In this document: positions 14,119-23,086 of the stretch, piece after piece
Layout: the number at the start of each line of letters is the position of its first letter
Position numbering within the stretch: position 1 is the stretch's first letter
From: Acidobacteriota bacterium
Lineage (GTDB): Bacteria > Acidobacteriota > Thermoanaerobaculia > Gp7-AA8
NCBI GenBank assembly: GCA_003223645.1
Contig: QHVT01000004.1
Location: 309,334 to 373,333, forward strand
Direction of reading: 5' to 3'
Length of the DNA: 64,000 nt
Position numbers and translations under genes: made by a program
Notes under the pieces: generated by a model
The model's database searches: none
Told to the model about the DNA's origin: nothing
Seen by the model: only the letters and a program-made list of their open reading frames with translations

Positions 14119-16092
14119 ATGCCGCGCGACATTCCGGTCGGCAACGGCTCGCTGCTCATCGCCTTCGATGCGCAGTACCGCCTCGCCGACTTCTATTTCC
14201 CGCACGTCGGGATGGAGAACCACGCCGCGGCGAAGTTCCGCTTCGGGGTGTTCGCCGACGGCGCGTTCACGTCGACGGACGACGTGCCGTGGCAGCGCAC
14301 GCTCGATTACCTGCGCGACACGCTCGTCACCGACGTGCAGCTGCAGAACGACGCGATCGGCTTGCGTATCCGCTGCTACGACGCCGTCGATCCCGACCGC
14401 TCCATCTACCTGCGCAAAATCGTGGTGCGCAATCTCCGTGACGACGCGCGAGACGTCAAACTTTTCTTTCATCACGACTTCGCGCTGTACGGCAGCGGCC
14501 TCGGCGACACGGCGCTCTTCGAGCCGGGCACGCGCAGCATCATTCATTACAAGTCGAAGCGGTTCGTGCTGGTCAACTGCGACGGCGGGGTCGGCGAGTA
14601 CGCCTGCACGCGCAGTGCGATGACCGGCGTCGACGGCACGTGGATCGACGCGGAAGACGGCGCGCTGTCGATGAGCGCGATCGCGCAGGGAGCCGTGGAA
14701 TCGGCAATCGCCGTTCCGCTGCATCTCGATGCGTCGGGATCGGCGACGCTGTTCTACTGGATCTGCGCAGGCCGCACGTACGACGAAGTGCGCGATCTGC
14801 ATCAGCACGTGCTGAGCGAAACGCCCGCGCGCATCCTTGCGCGCACCGGCTCGCACTGGTACACGTGGGTCAACAAGCCGGATCGCGATCTCAGCGATCT
14901 GCCGGATGAGATCACGGAGCTTTATCGCCGCTCGCTCCTCATCATCGCCACGCAATGCGATCGCAACGGAGCGGTGCTCGCGGCGAACGACTCCGACATT
15001 CAGTGGGGCCATAACGATCACTACTCCTATGTCTGGACGCGCGACGCGTCGCTGGTCGGCGACGCGATGGACCGCGCCGGCTTCCCCGAGATCTCGCGGC
15101 GCTTTCTCCAATTCGCGAACGACCTGATTCGCGTCGAGGGCTTCTTCCTCAATAAATACAACCCCGACGGCACGCCCGCGCCGCTGTGGCATCCATGGGT
15201 GCGCGACGGAAAAACGCAACTGCCGATCCAGGAGGACGAGACCGCGCTCGTGATCTGGCTCGTCGCGCGCCACTACGCGCGCACGCGCGATCTCGATCTG
15301 CTGCGCGCCGTCTATCAGCGCCTCGTCGTCAATCCCGCCGAATTTCTCGTCCACTATCGCGACGAAACCGGACTGCCGCGGCCGAGCTTCGACTTGTGGG
15401 AGGAGCGTCAGGGCGTTTTCACGTTCACGTGCGCGACGGTCTGGGCGGGACTCAACGCCGCCGCGGAGATCGCGAACTTACTGAACGAGCAGGACCGCCG
15501 CGCGACGTACGCGAAGGCCGCGTCGGAAGTGCTCGACGCGATGAAAAAGCAGCTCTGGCTCGAAGAGGAAGGGCGCTTCGCGCGCGGCATCATCGACGGG
15601 GTGGTCGACAAAACGATCGACGCCTCGGCCGCGTTCGGCGCATTTTTCTTCGGCGCGTTTCCGGCAACGAGCGCGATGGTCGAAGGAACGATGCGCGCCG
15701 TGCGCGAGCATTTGTGGGTGCAGACCGAAGCGGGCGGCGTCGCGCGCTACGAAGACGATCCCTATCACCGCATTTCCGGCGAGCAGACGCGCGTGCCGGG
15801 AAATCCGTGGATCCTCTGCACGCTCTGGCTCGCCGAGTATCGCATCGCGACCGCGGCAAGCGTCGCCGAATTGCAGTCGGCGCTCGATCTCGTGCGCTGG
15901 GCGCGCGCGAAGGCGACGCCGTCGCTCATCCTGCCGGAACAAACTGACCCTTATGACGGTCAGCCGCTCTCGGTCGCGCCGCTGACCTGGAGTCACGCGC
16001 AAGTCGTTTCGATCGTGCACGCGTATCTCGACGCGTTACATCGTCTCCGCAACGTTTCAAATCGCGTTGACTTTCTGGATTCCATTACCTAG
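14119..16092 (+). CDS. Glycoside hydrolase family 15 (glucoamylase-like)
   Basis: A 657-residue protein with the two-domain GH15 layout: an N-terminal beta-sandwich (about 1-260) and an (alpha/alpha)6 barrel. The barrel shows SDIQWGHNDHYSYVWTRDAS, the substrate-site QEDETALVIWLVARHY, the likely general acid in SFDLWEERQGVFTF and a C-terminal SGEQTRVPGNPWILCTLW segment that holds the probable base. Members hydrolyse terminal alpha-1,4/1,6-glucose from starch or glycogen, or trehalose. No signal peptide is seen, so intracellular glycogen or trehalose turnover is more likely than secretion. ATG 14119 follows rsmB by 12 bp. Confidence 0.9.
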   Translation: MPRDIPVGNGSLLIAFDAQYRLADFYFPHVGMENHAAAKFRFGVFADGAFTSTDDVPWQRTLDYLRDTLVTDVQLQNDAIGLRIRCYDAVDPDRSIYLRKIVVRNLRDDARDVKLFFHHDFALYGSGLGDTALFEPGTRSIIHYKSKRFVLVNCDGGVGEYACTRSAMTGVDGTWIDAEDGALSMSAIAQGAVESAIAVPLHLDASGSATLFYWICAGRTYDEVRDLHQHVLSETPARILARTGSHWYTWVNKPDRDLSDLPDEITELYRRSLLIIATQCDRNGAVLAANDSDIQWGHNDHYSYVWTRDASLVGDAMDRAGFPEISRRFLQFANDLIRVEGFFLNKYNPDGTPAPLWHPWVRDGKTQLPIQEDETALVIWLVARHYARTRDLDLLRAVYQRLVVNPAEFLVHYRDETGLPRPSFDLWEERQGVFTFTCATVWAGLNAAAEIANLLNEQDRRATYAKAASEVLDAMKKQLWLEEEGRFARGIIDGVVDKTIDASAAFGAFFFGAFPATSAMVEGTMRAVREHLWVQTEAGGVARYEDDPYHRISGEQTRVPGNPWILCTLWLAEYRIATAASVAELQSALDLVRWARAKATPSLILPEQTDPYDGQPLSVAPLTWSHAQVVSIVHAYLDALHRLRNVSNRVDFLDSIT

Positions 16093-16095
16093 ATT
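16067..16095 (+). promoter_or_regulatory. Sigma-70-type promoter of the HU gene
   Basis: TTGACT (16067-16072), a 17-bp spacer, TAGATT (16090-16095). It overlaps the end of the GH15 gene and predicts a leader of about 55 nt before HU, so HU can be transcribed alone. Confidence 0.65.
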
Positions 16096-16157
16096 GTCCT
16101 GCATTCCTACAAACGCGAATTCAGATCCGTTCGCGAGCCGGGCAGGAGGGATTTTTT

Positions 16158-16457
16158 ATGGCGGGTAAGGTCGACGTCATCAACGCGATCGCCGATCAGG
16201 CGGGCATTTCGAAAAAAGAGGCCGCGGCCGCGTTCGATGCTTTCGTGAATTACATCAGCGACGTGTGCCAGAAAGGCGACCGTTGCGCGATTCCCGGACT
16301 CGGCAGCTTCAACGTGACCCAGCGCAAGGCGCGCGAGGGACGCAATCCGCGCACGAAAGAAAAAATCACCATTCCTGCTTCGAAGAACGTCCGCTTCAAG
16401 GCCGGCAAGGATTTGCGCGATTTGCTCAATGTGTCGAAAAAGGCCAAAAAACGTTAG
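16158..16457 (+). CDS. hup: HU-family nucleoid protein
   Basis: Histone-like DNA-bending protein of 99 residues. It has the HU/IHF signature: KVDVINAIADQAGISKKEAA, the dimer core, GLGSFNVTQRKAREGRNPRT leading into the DNA-intercalating beta arm with its Pro, then VRFKAGKDLRDLLN. The C-terminal KKAKKR is a short basic tail. A strong ribosome site (ggaggg) precedes ATG 16158, and a good promoter lies 63-91 bp upstream. It bends and compacts DNA non-specifically. HU rather than IHF is the better call because it appears to be a homodimer type with no partner nearby. Confidence 0.95.
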   Translation: MAGKVDVINAIADQAGISKKEAAAAFDAFVNYISDVCQKGDRCAIPGLGSFNVTQRKAREGRNPRTKEKITIPASKNVRFKAGKDLRDLLNVSKKAKKR

Positions 16458-16466
16458 GCGCGCGCC

Positions 16467-17465
16467 TCAGTCCGCCCACGGACGCGGCATAAACAACTTC
16501 GCGTAGAGATTCAACGCGTACCGGTCGGTCATGCCGGCGATGAAGTCGATCGCCAGCCGCTCGACCGGCTCGTCACTACTGTCGAGAAAATCAGACGGAT
16601 GCGCAACGACGTACTCGAACAGCGCGGTGAGTATTTTCTGCGCCTTCTCGAATTCCCCGCGCACAGTGGGCGTCAAATACATGTTCTCGAACATGTAGGT
16701 ACGCAGCGCCTCGAGCGACTCCATCACTTCCGGCGACATCATGATCGCCGCGTAATCGCACGCCAGCGTCGCATTGATGACGTCGCGCACCATCCGGTCG
16801 ATGCGCATGCTCCCCGTGCGGCCTAACGTCGAGCGGATCTCCTTCGGAATGTCGTTTTCCTTGATGATTCCGGCGCGGATGCCGTCGTCGATGTCATGAT
16901 TGACGTAGGCGATGATGTCGGAGATGCGGACGATGTCGCCTTCCAGCGTCAATGCGCGCGCCTTCGGCCGCTTGCGCAACAGCTCGCCCTTCTCGCCCTT
17001 GGAGTGCTTGAGAATTCCGTCGCGCACTTCCACGGTGAGATTGAGATCCTCGAGCTTCTCGACGACGCGCACCGACTGCCTGTAATGATCGAACCCGCCG
17101 CGGACGAGCTTATTGAGCGCGGATTCGCCCGCGTGACCGAACGCGGAGTGCCCGAGGTCATGGCCTAACCCGATCGCCTCGGTGAGCACTTCATTGAGGC
17201 GCAGCGACTTCGCAATCGTCCGCGCGATCTGCGTCACTTCCAAAACATGGGTCAGGCGCGTCCGGTAATGATCCCCCTCGGGCGCGAGGAACACCTGCGT
17301 CTTGTGCTTCAGCCGGCGAAAGGCCTTGCAATGGATGATGCGGTCGCGGTCGCGCTGATACGACGGCCGGATGTCGTCCTCCGGCTCCGCGCGGTCGCGC
17401 CCGCGCGTTTCCGCGCTCCTCGCCGCGCGCGGCGCGAGCGTCTCGTACTCGATGCGCTCGAGCAT
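16467..17465 (-). CDS. dgt: dGTPase-like HD-domain deoxynucleoside triphosphohydrolase
   Basis: Predicted to hydrolyse dGTP (or other dNTPs) to nucleoside plus tripolyphosphate, influencing dNTP pools. It has 332 residues, matching the shorter dGTPase-like class. HD-domain metal residues are visible as RLTHVLEV, GLGHDLGHSAFGHAGE and, for the last Asp, VRISDIIAYVNHD. The N terminus carries the family block RDRDRIIHCKAFRRLKHKTQ. It is the last gene of the minus-strand group puuD-phzF-GNAT-dgt, 14 bp after the GNAT stop. Confidence 0.93.
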   Translation of the reverse strand: MLERIEYETLAPRAARSAETRGRDRAEPEDDIRPSYQRDRDRIIHCKAFRRLKHKTQVFLAPEGDHYRTRLTHVLEVTQIARTIAKSLRLNEVLTEAIGLGHDLGHSAFGHAGESALNKLVRGGFDHYRQSVRVVEKLEDLNLTVEVRDGILKHSKGEKGELLRKRPKARALTLEGDIVRISDIIAYVNHDIDDGIRAGIIKENDIPKEIRSTLGRTGSMRIDRMVRDVINATLACDYAAIMMSPEVMESLEALRTYMFENMYLTPTVRGEFEKAQKILTALFEYVVAHPSDFLDSSDEPVERLAIDFIAGMTDRYALNLYAKLFMPRPWAD

Positions 17466-17479
17466 TTCGCGGATGGTCG

Positions 17480-17986
17480 TCAGAGTGCTAGCTCCAAGAA
17501 TCGCGTTCCTTCGATTGGATTGTATCGATACGGCTCGATGTCGACGAAGCCGAGTGACTCGTACAACCGCATCGCGCCCTGCATCGTCGGCAGCGTGTCG
17601 AGCCGCATCGCGCGATAGCCGCGCCGTCGCGCTTCATCGATGATGCGCTCCGCGAGCGCGCGTCCGATCTTGTGCTCGCGAAACTGCGGACGAACGTAGA
17701 GACGCTTCATCTCGCAGACGTCCTGTGGAGCGGCGGACGCCTCGTCCGCCGAATACTCGCGACCAACCGGCGGCTGAGGGCGGCCGCCGCTCCACCGATG
17801 CAAGGCCACGCATCCGGCCAGCTCGCCGTTCCAGTGCGCGACGAGAATCGGATCGTAGTCGCCGGGAAGCGACGCCAGCTCTTCGCCGAAATTCTGGAAC
17901 GACAGATCGACGCCGATCGCGTGCGCGTATTCGAGAAAGAGCTCGCGCACGTCGTCGATGTCCTCGAACGGTTCGATGGTGAGCAT
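17480..17986 (-). CDS. GNAT-family N-acetyltransferase with in-frame palindrome
   Basis: A 168-residue acetyltransferase. The fold is recognisable: [16 protein letters not shown] (beta3), [20 protein letters not shown] (beta4 and pyrophosphate loop), [21 protein letters not shown] (beta5 and C-terminal motif). Between ALHR and CEMKR there are about 25 foreign residues ([20 protein letters not shown]..) encoded by palindrome A4, in the beta3-beta4 turn. The substrate is unknown. Its ATG shares one base with the phzF-like stop (TGATG), so it should be translationally coupled. Confidence 0.88.
   Translation of the reverse strand: MLTIEPFEDIDDVRELFLEYAHAIGVDLSFQNFGEELASLPGDYDPILVAHWNGELAGCVALHRWSGGRPQPPVGREYSADEASAAPQDVCEMKRLYVRPQFREHKIGRALAERIIDEARRRGYRAMRLDTLPTMQGAMRLYESLGFVDIEPYRYNPIEGTRFLELAL
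17725..17795. repeat. Palindromic element, family A (copy A4), in frame inside the GNAT gene
   Basis: Ends gtggagcggcgg and ccgccgctccac. Unlike A2, A3 and A5 it is read in another register (TGG AGC GGC, giving WSGG), so the element can be tolerated in more than one frame. Confidence 0.85.
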
Positions 17987-18777
17987 CAGACGTCGAGCGC
18001 GCCGCGAAAGACGGTGACGGCCTGTCCGCCGAGCTTCACGCGATCGCCGGCGAGGCGCACGCGCACGACGCCGCCGCGCTTCGACGCCTGAAACGCCGTC
18101 ATCTCTTCTTTGCCGAGTCGCGCCGACCAGTACGGAGTGAGACAGCAGTGCGCGGAGCCGGTGACCGGATCTTCATCGACGCCGGAGCCGGGCGCGAAGA
18201 AGCGCGAGACGAAGTCGAACTTGCCGTTCGATCCGCGGCTCGTCACGATCACGCCGCGCGCGGGAAGCGTGCGCAATCGCGCGTGATCGGGATCGAGCGC
18301 GCGCACCGCCGCCTCCGATTCGACTTCGACGAGGTAGTCGAACCGGTTGCGTCCGACGTAAACCGGCTTCTCGATGCCGAGCGATTCGAGCAATGCGGGC
18401 GGCGGATCGGCGGCCTCTTCGAGCGTCGCCGGGAAATCGAGCTCGATCCATGCGCCTTCACGCGTCGCGGTCAACAGTCCGCTCTTCGTGTGAAAGCGCG
18501 CGGTCTGGCCCAACCCGAGGACGCCCTGCTCCCACAGCGCATGCGCGCTGGCGAGGGTCGCGTGTCCGCACAGCGCGACTTCGACCGCCGGCGTGAACCA
18601 GCGCAGCGAGAAACCGTCACCCTGCGGAAGCAGAAACGCCGTCTCGGAGAGATTCATCTCCGCGGCGACGTTCTGCATCCACGCTTCATCGCGCTCGCTC
18701 TCGAGCAGACAGACCGCGGCCGGATTGCCGCGGAACGCATCCGCCGTGAACGCGTCGATCTGCAGGAGTCGAATCAA
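17986..18777 (-). CDS. PhzF-family isomerase-like protein
   Basis: A 263-residue member of the PhzF/YddE (diaminopimelate-epimerase-fold) family. Motifs are [30 protein letters not shown] (the catalytic-Glu region), [20 protein letters not shown] and [17 protein letters not shown], which are diagnostic. The family includes the phenazine isomerase PhzF and many proteins of unknown substrate; no phenazine genes are near, so the substrate is open. The start is TTG 18777, overlapping the stop of the PuuD-like gene as TTGA, which implies translational coupling. Confidence 0.9.
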   Translation of the reverse strand: MIRLLQIDAFTADAFRGNPAAVCLLESERDEAWMQNVAAEMNLSETAFLLPQGDGFSLRWFTPAVEVALCGHATLASAHALWEQGVLGLGQTARFHTKSGLLTATREGAWIELDFPATLEEAADPPPALLESLGIEKPVYVGRNRFDYLVEVESEAAVRALDPDHARLRTLPARGVIVTSRGSNGKFDFVSRFFAPGSGVDEDPVTGSAHCCLTPYWSARLGKEEMTAFQASKRGGVVRVRLAGDRVKLGGQAVTVFRGALDV

Positions 18778-19556
18778 ATCCCCGGGACCTTGGCAGCCTT
18801 CGCGTACATCCAACGCACCGCGGCGAATCCGACGATGATGACGATCGCGAGATACGCGTCGCGATACTGCGAGCCGTACACCGTCGGATAGTGATTGCTG
18901 AGCATCGCGAAGATGAGCGGCACCGACATGTATGTGTTGTGGCGCGAGCGCAGGCCGGCGATCTTCACTTCCGGCGAGTCCGGCGCCAGCGGCGTGCCGG
19001 CCTTCAGCGCGGTGATGATCTGCTTCTGCTTCGGCCAGATCACCATCCAGACGTTCAGCGCCATCATCGTGCCGAAGATCAATCCGGCGTGGATGTAAAG
19101 TGAGCGTCCGCTGAAGTGTCCGCACCAATCGAGGAACTCGTACACGCCGGCGAAGAGTACGAGACAGATCGCCGCGGCGACGACCTTGTTCGCGATCGCC
19201 TTCATGATGAAGTTGTAGACCACGAATCCGACGGCCAGGATCACGACCACGATCGCCAGCCACAGCCACGGATTGCCCGACAGCGGATCTTCGAACACGA
19301 GCCGGCCGTGATAGTAGATCAGGCCGCCGAGGAAGATGCCGGTGAACCACGTCCATGCGGCGCCCCAGCGGAACCAGTACAGCGCGCGCGGCAGCAGCTC
19401 GGGATTGACGACTTTCTTGGTGGGGCCGTCGATCTTTCCCTGGAAAGGGCCGTTGACGAAGTTGAAGAAATAGAGATGGCCGATCCACATCACACCGGCG
19501 ACCACGTGGGCCCAGCGAAGGATGAGCTGAATGATGTTGTTCACATCCTGGTTCAT
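18774..19556 (-). CDS. PuuD-like urate hydroxylase membrane domain protein
   Basis: Integral membrane protein of 260 residues with about eight hydrophobic spans. It contains the family block LRWAHVVAGVMWIGHLYFFN, PRALYWFRWGAAWTW and IHAGLIFGTMMALNVW. It matches the membrane domain of PuuD, first described as a membrane urate oxidase in Agrobacterium, but lacks the cytochrome c domain fused at the C terminus there. No other purine-degradation genes are present, so urate oxidation is unproven. A probable -10 box and a GAGGAG ribosome site lie upstream. Confidence 0.8.
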   Translation of the reverse strand: MNQDVNNIIQLILRWAHVVAGVMWIGHLYFFNFVNGPFQGKIDGPTKKVVNPELLPRALYWFRWGAAWTWFTGIFLGGLIYYHGRLVFEDPLSGNPWLWLAIVVVILAVGFVVYNFIMKAIANKVVAAAICLVLFAGVYEFLDWCGHFSGRSLYIHAGLIFGTMMALNVWMVIWPKQKQIITALKAGTPLAPDSPEVKIAGLRSRHNTYMSVPLIFAMLSNHYPTVYGSQYRDAYLAIVIIVGFAAVRWMYAKAAKVPGI

Positions 19557-19600
19557 GGCGTGCTTCTCCTCACTCGCAGCGTTGGGGTAGCCTGCCCGGG

Positions 19601-19606
19601 ATTATA
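19601..19606 (-). promoter_or_regulatory. Consensus -10 box upstream of the puuD-like gene
   Basis: TATAAT on the minus strand, 45 bp from the ATG at 19556. There is no good -35 at 16-18 bp (CGACGG at 17 bp), so the promoter is tentative. The rest of the 129-bp divergent gap holds a small bulged hairpin (gcacggcgaggc / gcctcgtgc, 19641-19665). Confidence 0.4.
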
Positions 19607-19685
19607 GTCAAGCGAGGGCACCGCCGTCGCTCGACGATGAGCACGGCGAGGCCGGACGCCTCGTGCCTTTGGTGTCATCGGTGTT

Positions 19686-20390
19686 ATGGGTGAATTCGAC
19701 GGAAGGATCGCCATCGTCACGGGCGCGTCGTCCGGCATCGGACGCAGCGCCGCGGAATTGCTCGCGCAGCGCGGCGCGCGCGTCGTCATCCTCGCGCGCA
19801 GCGCCGCGAAGATCGAGGCGATCGCCGCGACGCATGCGGATCGCATGATCGCGATCGCCGGAGACGTCTCTGATCTCGCATCGATCGAGCGTTTGTTCGC
19901 GAAAACGGAGGCGCGCTTCGGACACTGCGATCTCCTCATCAACAACGCCGGCATGATCGATCCTGCGCCGCTGGTCGACACGACGATCGAGCAGTGGGAT
20001 CGAATGTTCGCCGTCAACGTGCGCGGCGCGTTCCTCACGTCCCGCCGCGCGCTGCCGTCGATGATCGAGCGAAAGCGCGGCGCGATCGTCAACGTGTCGT
20101 CGATCTCCGGCGTCGTCGGTCCCGAAAAGTTTCCGGGATGGGTGTCGTATTGCGCGAGCAAGGGCGCGCTCATCTCGATGACCGAGGCGCTTGCGGTGGA
20201 GGTGAAAGAACACGGAGTGCGCGTGAACTGCGTGAGCCCGGGCGCCGTAGATACGGACATGTGGGCGGAAGCGAGCGGCGGCGCGCCGGCGAGCATGACC
20301 GCGGACGAAGTCGCGGAGACGATTCTCTTTCTCGCGTCGGAACGATCGCGGCCGATGAACGGACAGAACCTGAATGTCTATTCGTCCTGA
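19686..20390 (+). CDS. Short-chain dehydrogenase/reductase
   Basis: A 234-residue NAD(P)-dependent oxidoreductase of the classical SDR family. It has the Rossmann turn VTGASSGIGR (about 11-20), LLINNAGMID, catalytic Ser in IVNVSSISGVVG, Tyr and Lys in SYCASKGAL (YxxxK), and VNCVSPGAVDTDMW. It resembles 3-oxoacyl-ACP reductases (FabG-like), but substrate assignment within SDRs is unreliable and no fab genes are adjacent. The 3' end overlaps alr by 17 bp. Confidence 0.9.
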   Translation: MGEFDGRIAIVTGASSGIGRSAAELLAQRGARVVILARSAAKIEAIAATHADRMIAIAGDVSDLASIERLFAKTEARFGHCDLLINNAGMIDPAPLVDTTIEQWDRMFAVNVRGAFLTSRRALPSMIERKRGAIVNVSSISGVVGPEKFPGWVSYCASKGALISMTEALAVEVKEHGVRVNCVSPGAVDTDMWAEASGGAPASMTADEVAETILFLASERSRPMNGQNLNVYSS

Positions 20391-21471
20391 TCTGCGCCCG
20401 ACGTGGGCGGACATCGATCTCGCCGCATTCGACCGCAACATCGACGCGATCAACGCGCGCCTGCCGGACGGCTCGCGCCTCATCGCCGTGCTGAAAGCGA
20501 ATGCGTACGGACACGGCGCGATCGAGGTCGCGAAGCGATGCACGCCCGATCGCGTGGCGATGATCGCGACCGCGCTCCTCGAAGAATCGCTCGCGCTGCG
20601 ACACGCGGGCATCACGCTGCCGCTGCTCGTCCTCGGCCCGCTGAGCGAAGCGCAGATTCGCGAAGCGGTGCGGAACGACATCACGATCGGAGTCGTCGAC
20701 CCCGAAGAGCTGGAGACGGCGGCGCACGTCGATGGAGTGCGCGTGCATCTCAAGCTCGACTCGGGGATGGGACGGATGGGCGTCGTCGAGAGCGAACTGC
20801 CGCGCGTCGCGGAGATCCTTCGCGCGTCGCGATTGAAGCTCGACGCGATCTACACGCATCTCGCGAACGCGGACGATCCGGACGATCCGTTCACGGACGA
20901 ACAAATCGCGCGCTTTCGTACACTCCTCGCGACGCTGCGCGAAGCCGGCATCGACGCACCGCCGCATCACGTCGCCAACAGCGCGGCGACGATGCGCGGT
21001 CTCATCGATCCGGGCGACTACGTGCGCGTGGGCATCGCGTTGTTTGGAGCAGAGGCAGTTCCCAAGACTCGCCTGGAGCCGGTGCTGCGCTGGCGAACCG
21101 AGATCGCACGACTCAAGGACCTTCCGCCCGGACACGCGATCGGCTACGGCACGACGTTTCACACCAAACGCGCGAGTCGCATCGCGACTCTGCCCGTGGG
21201 ATACGCCGACGGCTACAACCGGCGACTCTCGAATCGCGGCGAAGTGCTTCTGCGCGGAAAGCGCGCGCCTGTCGTCGGACGCGTGTCGATGGATCTCGTC
21301 ACGATCGACGTGACCGACATCGACGCCGCACTCGGCGACGAAGTCGTTCTCCTCGGCAAACAGGGGAGCGATGAGATCGCCGTCGAAGAGCTGGCGGCGA
21401 AGCTTGATACGATCTCGTACGAAGTGTTCTGCAACATCAGCGCGCGTGTGCCGCGCGTTCATCACGCATGA
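20374..21471 (+). CDS. alr: Alanine racemase
   Basis: PLP enzyme making D-alanine for peptidoglycan. It has 365 residues. The PLP lysine is Lys41 in AVLKANAYGHG. HLKLDSGMGRMG, HVANSAATMR, ALFGAEAVP and the second catalytic Tyr region GYADGYNRRLSNRG are all present, as is VGRVSMDLVTIDVTD. The start lies within the end of the SDR gene, and the stop overlaps the mlaE-like ATG (ATGA at 21468). Confidence 0.96.
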   Translation: MSIRPDLRPTWADIDLAAFDRNIDAINARLPDGSRLIAVLKANAYGHGAIEVAKRCTPDRVAMIATALLEESLALRHAGITLPLLVLGPLSEAQIREAVRNDITIGVVDPEELETAAHVDGVRVHLKLDSGMGRMGVVESELPRVAEILRASRLKLDAIYTHLANADDPDDPFTDEQIARFRTLLATLREAGIDAPPHHVANSAATMRGLIDPGDYVRVGIALFGAEAVPKTRLEPVLRWRTEIARLKDLPPGHAIGYGTTFHTKRASRIATLPVGYADGYNRRLSNRGEVLLRGKRAPVVGRVSMDLVTIDVTDIDAALGDEVVLLGKQGSDEIAVEELAAKLDTISYEVFCNISARVPRVHHA

Positions 21472-22238
21472 CCACCATTCTCGAGCGCATCGGCTTCGTC
21501 TTCATCCGCGTCTTCGAACAGACCGGCCTCTGGTTCTCCGCGTTGTGGGACACCGTCCGCTGGACGTTCCGCCGTCCGTTCGACGGCCGGGAGTGGCTCC
21601 GCCAGATGGTCCGCGTCGGCGTCGACTCGATTCCCGTCGTCGTGCTCACCGCGATGTTCACCGGCATGGTGCTCGCGCTGCAGACGTTCATCGGCTTCCG
21701 CCGCGTCCATGCGGAACAGTTCGTGGCGAGCGTCGTGTCGCTGGCGATGCTGCGCGAGCTCTCGCCGGTGCTCGTCGGATTGATGGTGACGGGACGCGTC
21801 GGATCGTCGATGGCCGCGGAGATCGGCACGATGAAGGTCACGGAGCAGATCGACGCGCTGAAAGCGCTCGCCACCGAGCCCGTTCAATATCTCTTCGTCC
21901 CGCGCATCGTCGCCGGCGTCGTGATGCTTCCGTTCCTCGTCATCCTCGGTGATTTCCTCGGCATCTACGGCGGCTATCTCATCGCCGTGAAGATGATGAA
22001 CACGAACCCGGTTGTCTATCAACAGAACACGTATCAATTTCTCACGCTCAATGATTTGTGGAGCGGTTTGATCAAAGCCGCCGCGTTCGGACTCATCCTC
22101 ACGCTGACCGGCTGCGTGCGCGGCTACTACACGACCGGCGGCGCCGAAGGCGTGGGCCGCGCGACGACCAACGCCGTGGTGAGCGCGTCGCTCATCATCC
22201 TGCTCAGCGACTTCTTTTTAACGAAGATCCTGTTCTAA
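21468..22238 (+). CDS. mlaE: MlaE-family ABC transporter permease
   Basis: Inner-membrane permease (256 residues, five to six spans) of the MlaE/YrbE family that moves phospholipids between the membranes of diderm bacteria. Signature regions are MFTGMVLALQTF, LRELSPVLVGLMVTGRVGSS, AAEIGTMKVTEQIDALK and TGCVRGYYTTGGAEGVGRATT. It is followed, after palindrome D1, by its ATPase. The MCE substrate-binding partner (MlaD) is not in this window up to the next unrelated gene, which is unusual since mlaD normally follows. Confidence 0.93.
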   Translation: MTTILERIGFVFIRVFEQTGLWFSALWDTVRWTFRRPFDGREWLRQMVRVGVDSIPVVVLTAMFTGMVLALQTFIGFRRVHAEQFVASVVSLAMLRELSPVLVGLMVTGRVGSSMAAEIGTMKVTEQIDALKALATEPVQYLFVPRIVAGVVMLPFLVILGDFLGIYGGYLIAVKMMNTNPVVYQQNTYQFLTLNDLWSGLIKAAAFGLILTLTGCVRGYYTTGGAEGVGRATTNAVVSASLIILLSDFFLTKILF

Positions 22239-22324
22239 TGAGGCTCATAGGCTCACAGGCGCATAGGCTCATAGGTCGCTCCGGCCTCCGCTATGCGCCT
22301 ATGAGCCTATGAGGCTATGAGCCT
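22239..22324. repeat. Palindromic element, family D (copy D1) with micro-repeat arms
   Basis: The left arm is made of aggctcata/aggctcaca/ggcgcata units, with a short ggtcgctccggcctcc loop. The right arm is inverted tatgcgcc/tatgagcc units up to 7 bp before the mlaF ATG at 22331. It fills the whole mlaE-mlaF gap. Other copies are at 24034, 42401 and 47211. Confidence 0.85.
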
Positions 22325-22330
22325 CCATCC

Positions 22331-23086
22331 ATGGCGTTCATCGAGCTCCGCAATCTCTCCAAGACCTTCGACGGCAAGCAGGTCTTGCGCGACATGTCGA
22401 TCGACATCGATCGCGGCGAGACCGTCGTCATCGTCGGCGGCTCGGGAACAGGCAAGAGCGTCACGCTCAAACACATCATCGGATTACTGAAGCCCGATCG
22501 CGGACAGGTCATCATCGACGAGCACGACATCACGAAGATGCCGGAGCTGGCGCTCAACCAGTTCCGCCGCCGCTTCGGCATGTCCTTTCAGGAAGGCGCG
22601 CTCTTCGACTCCATGAACGTCTACGAGAACATCGCCTTCCCGCTGCGGCGCCACACGAAGATGAAAGAAGCCGACATCCGCGCGCGCGTCGAAGAATGCC
22701 TCGAGGACGTCCACCTCCACGGTGTGGAGAAAAAACGACCCTCGGAGCTGTCCGGTGGTATGCGCCGCCGCGTGGGGTTCGCGCGGGCGATTTCGCTCAA
22801 GCCCGAGATCCTTCTCTTCGACGAGCCGACGACCGGATTGGACCCCGTCATCAGCGACATCATCGCCGAGCTCATTTGCGAAATGGACATGAAGCTCGGA
22901 ACGACGACCGTGACGATCACGCACGACATGAAAGTCGCGTTCAAAGTCGCCGACCGCGTGGCGATGCTCTACGACGGCCAAATCATCGAGCAGGGAACGC
23001 CCGAGCAATTTCAGGAAAGCACGAACCCGATCGTGCGGCAGTTCATCGAGGGAAGAGCGGAAGGACCATTGACCGATATTGATTGA
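22331..23086 (+). CDS. mlaF: MlaF-type ABC transporter ATP-binding protein
   Basis: A 251-residue ATPase partner of the MlaE-like permease. It has Walker A GGSGTGKS (about residue 37), Q-loop SFQEGALFDSMNV, ABC signature LSGGMRRR, Walker B ILLFDEPTTGLDP and switch His in ITHDMKVA. The sequence around GALFDSMNVYENIAFPLRRH is characteristic of Mla/Ttg2-type ATPases. The ribosome site is provided by the 3' edge of repeat D1 or absent, so translation efficiency may depend on that element. Confidence 0.94.
   Translation: MAFIELRNLSKTFDGKQVLRDMSIDIDRGETVVIVGGSGTGKSVTLKHIIGLLKPDRGQVIIDEHDITKMPELALNQFRRRFGMSFQEGALFDSMNVYENIAFPLRRHTKMKEADIRARVEECLEDVHLHGVEKKRPSELSGGMRRRVGFARAISLKPEILLFDEPTTGLDPVISDIIAELICEMDMKLGTTTVTITHDMKVAFKVADRVAMLYDGQIIEQGTPEQFQESTNPIVRQFIEGRAEGPLTDID

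Noticed and set aside
13120-15354. Very long antisense open frames (also 5262-7979, 26748-28841, 31030-33237 and 47333-49549)
   Set aside because: They lie wholly opposite clearly conserved genes, encode Arg/Ala/His-rich sequence without domains, and are expected from high GC codon use.
18774-19488. Continuous minus-strand frame joining the phzF-like gene to upstream sequence
   Set aside because: The upstream part is the PuuD-like gene in another register; the TTG at 18777 overlapping its stop is the sensible start.
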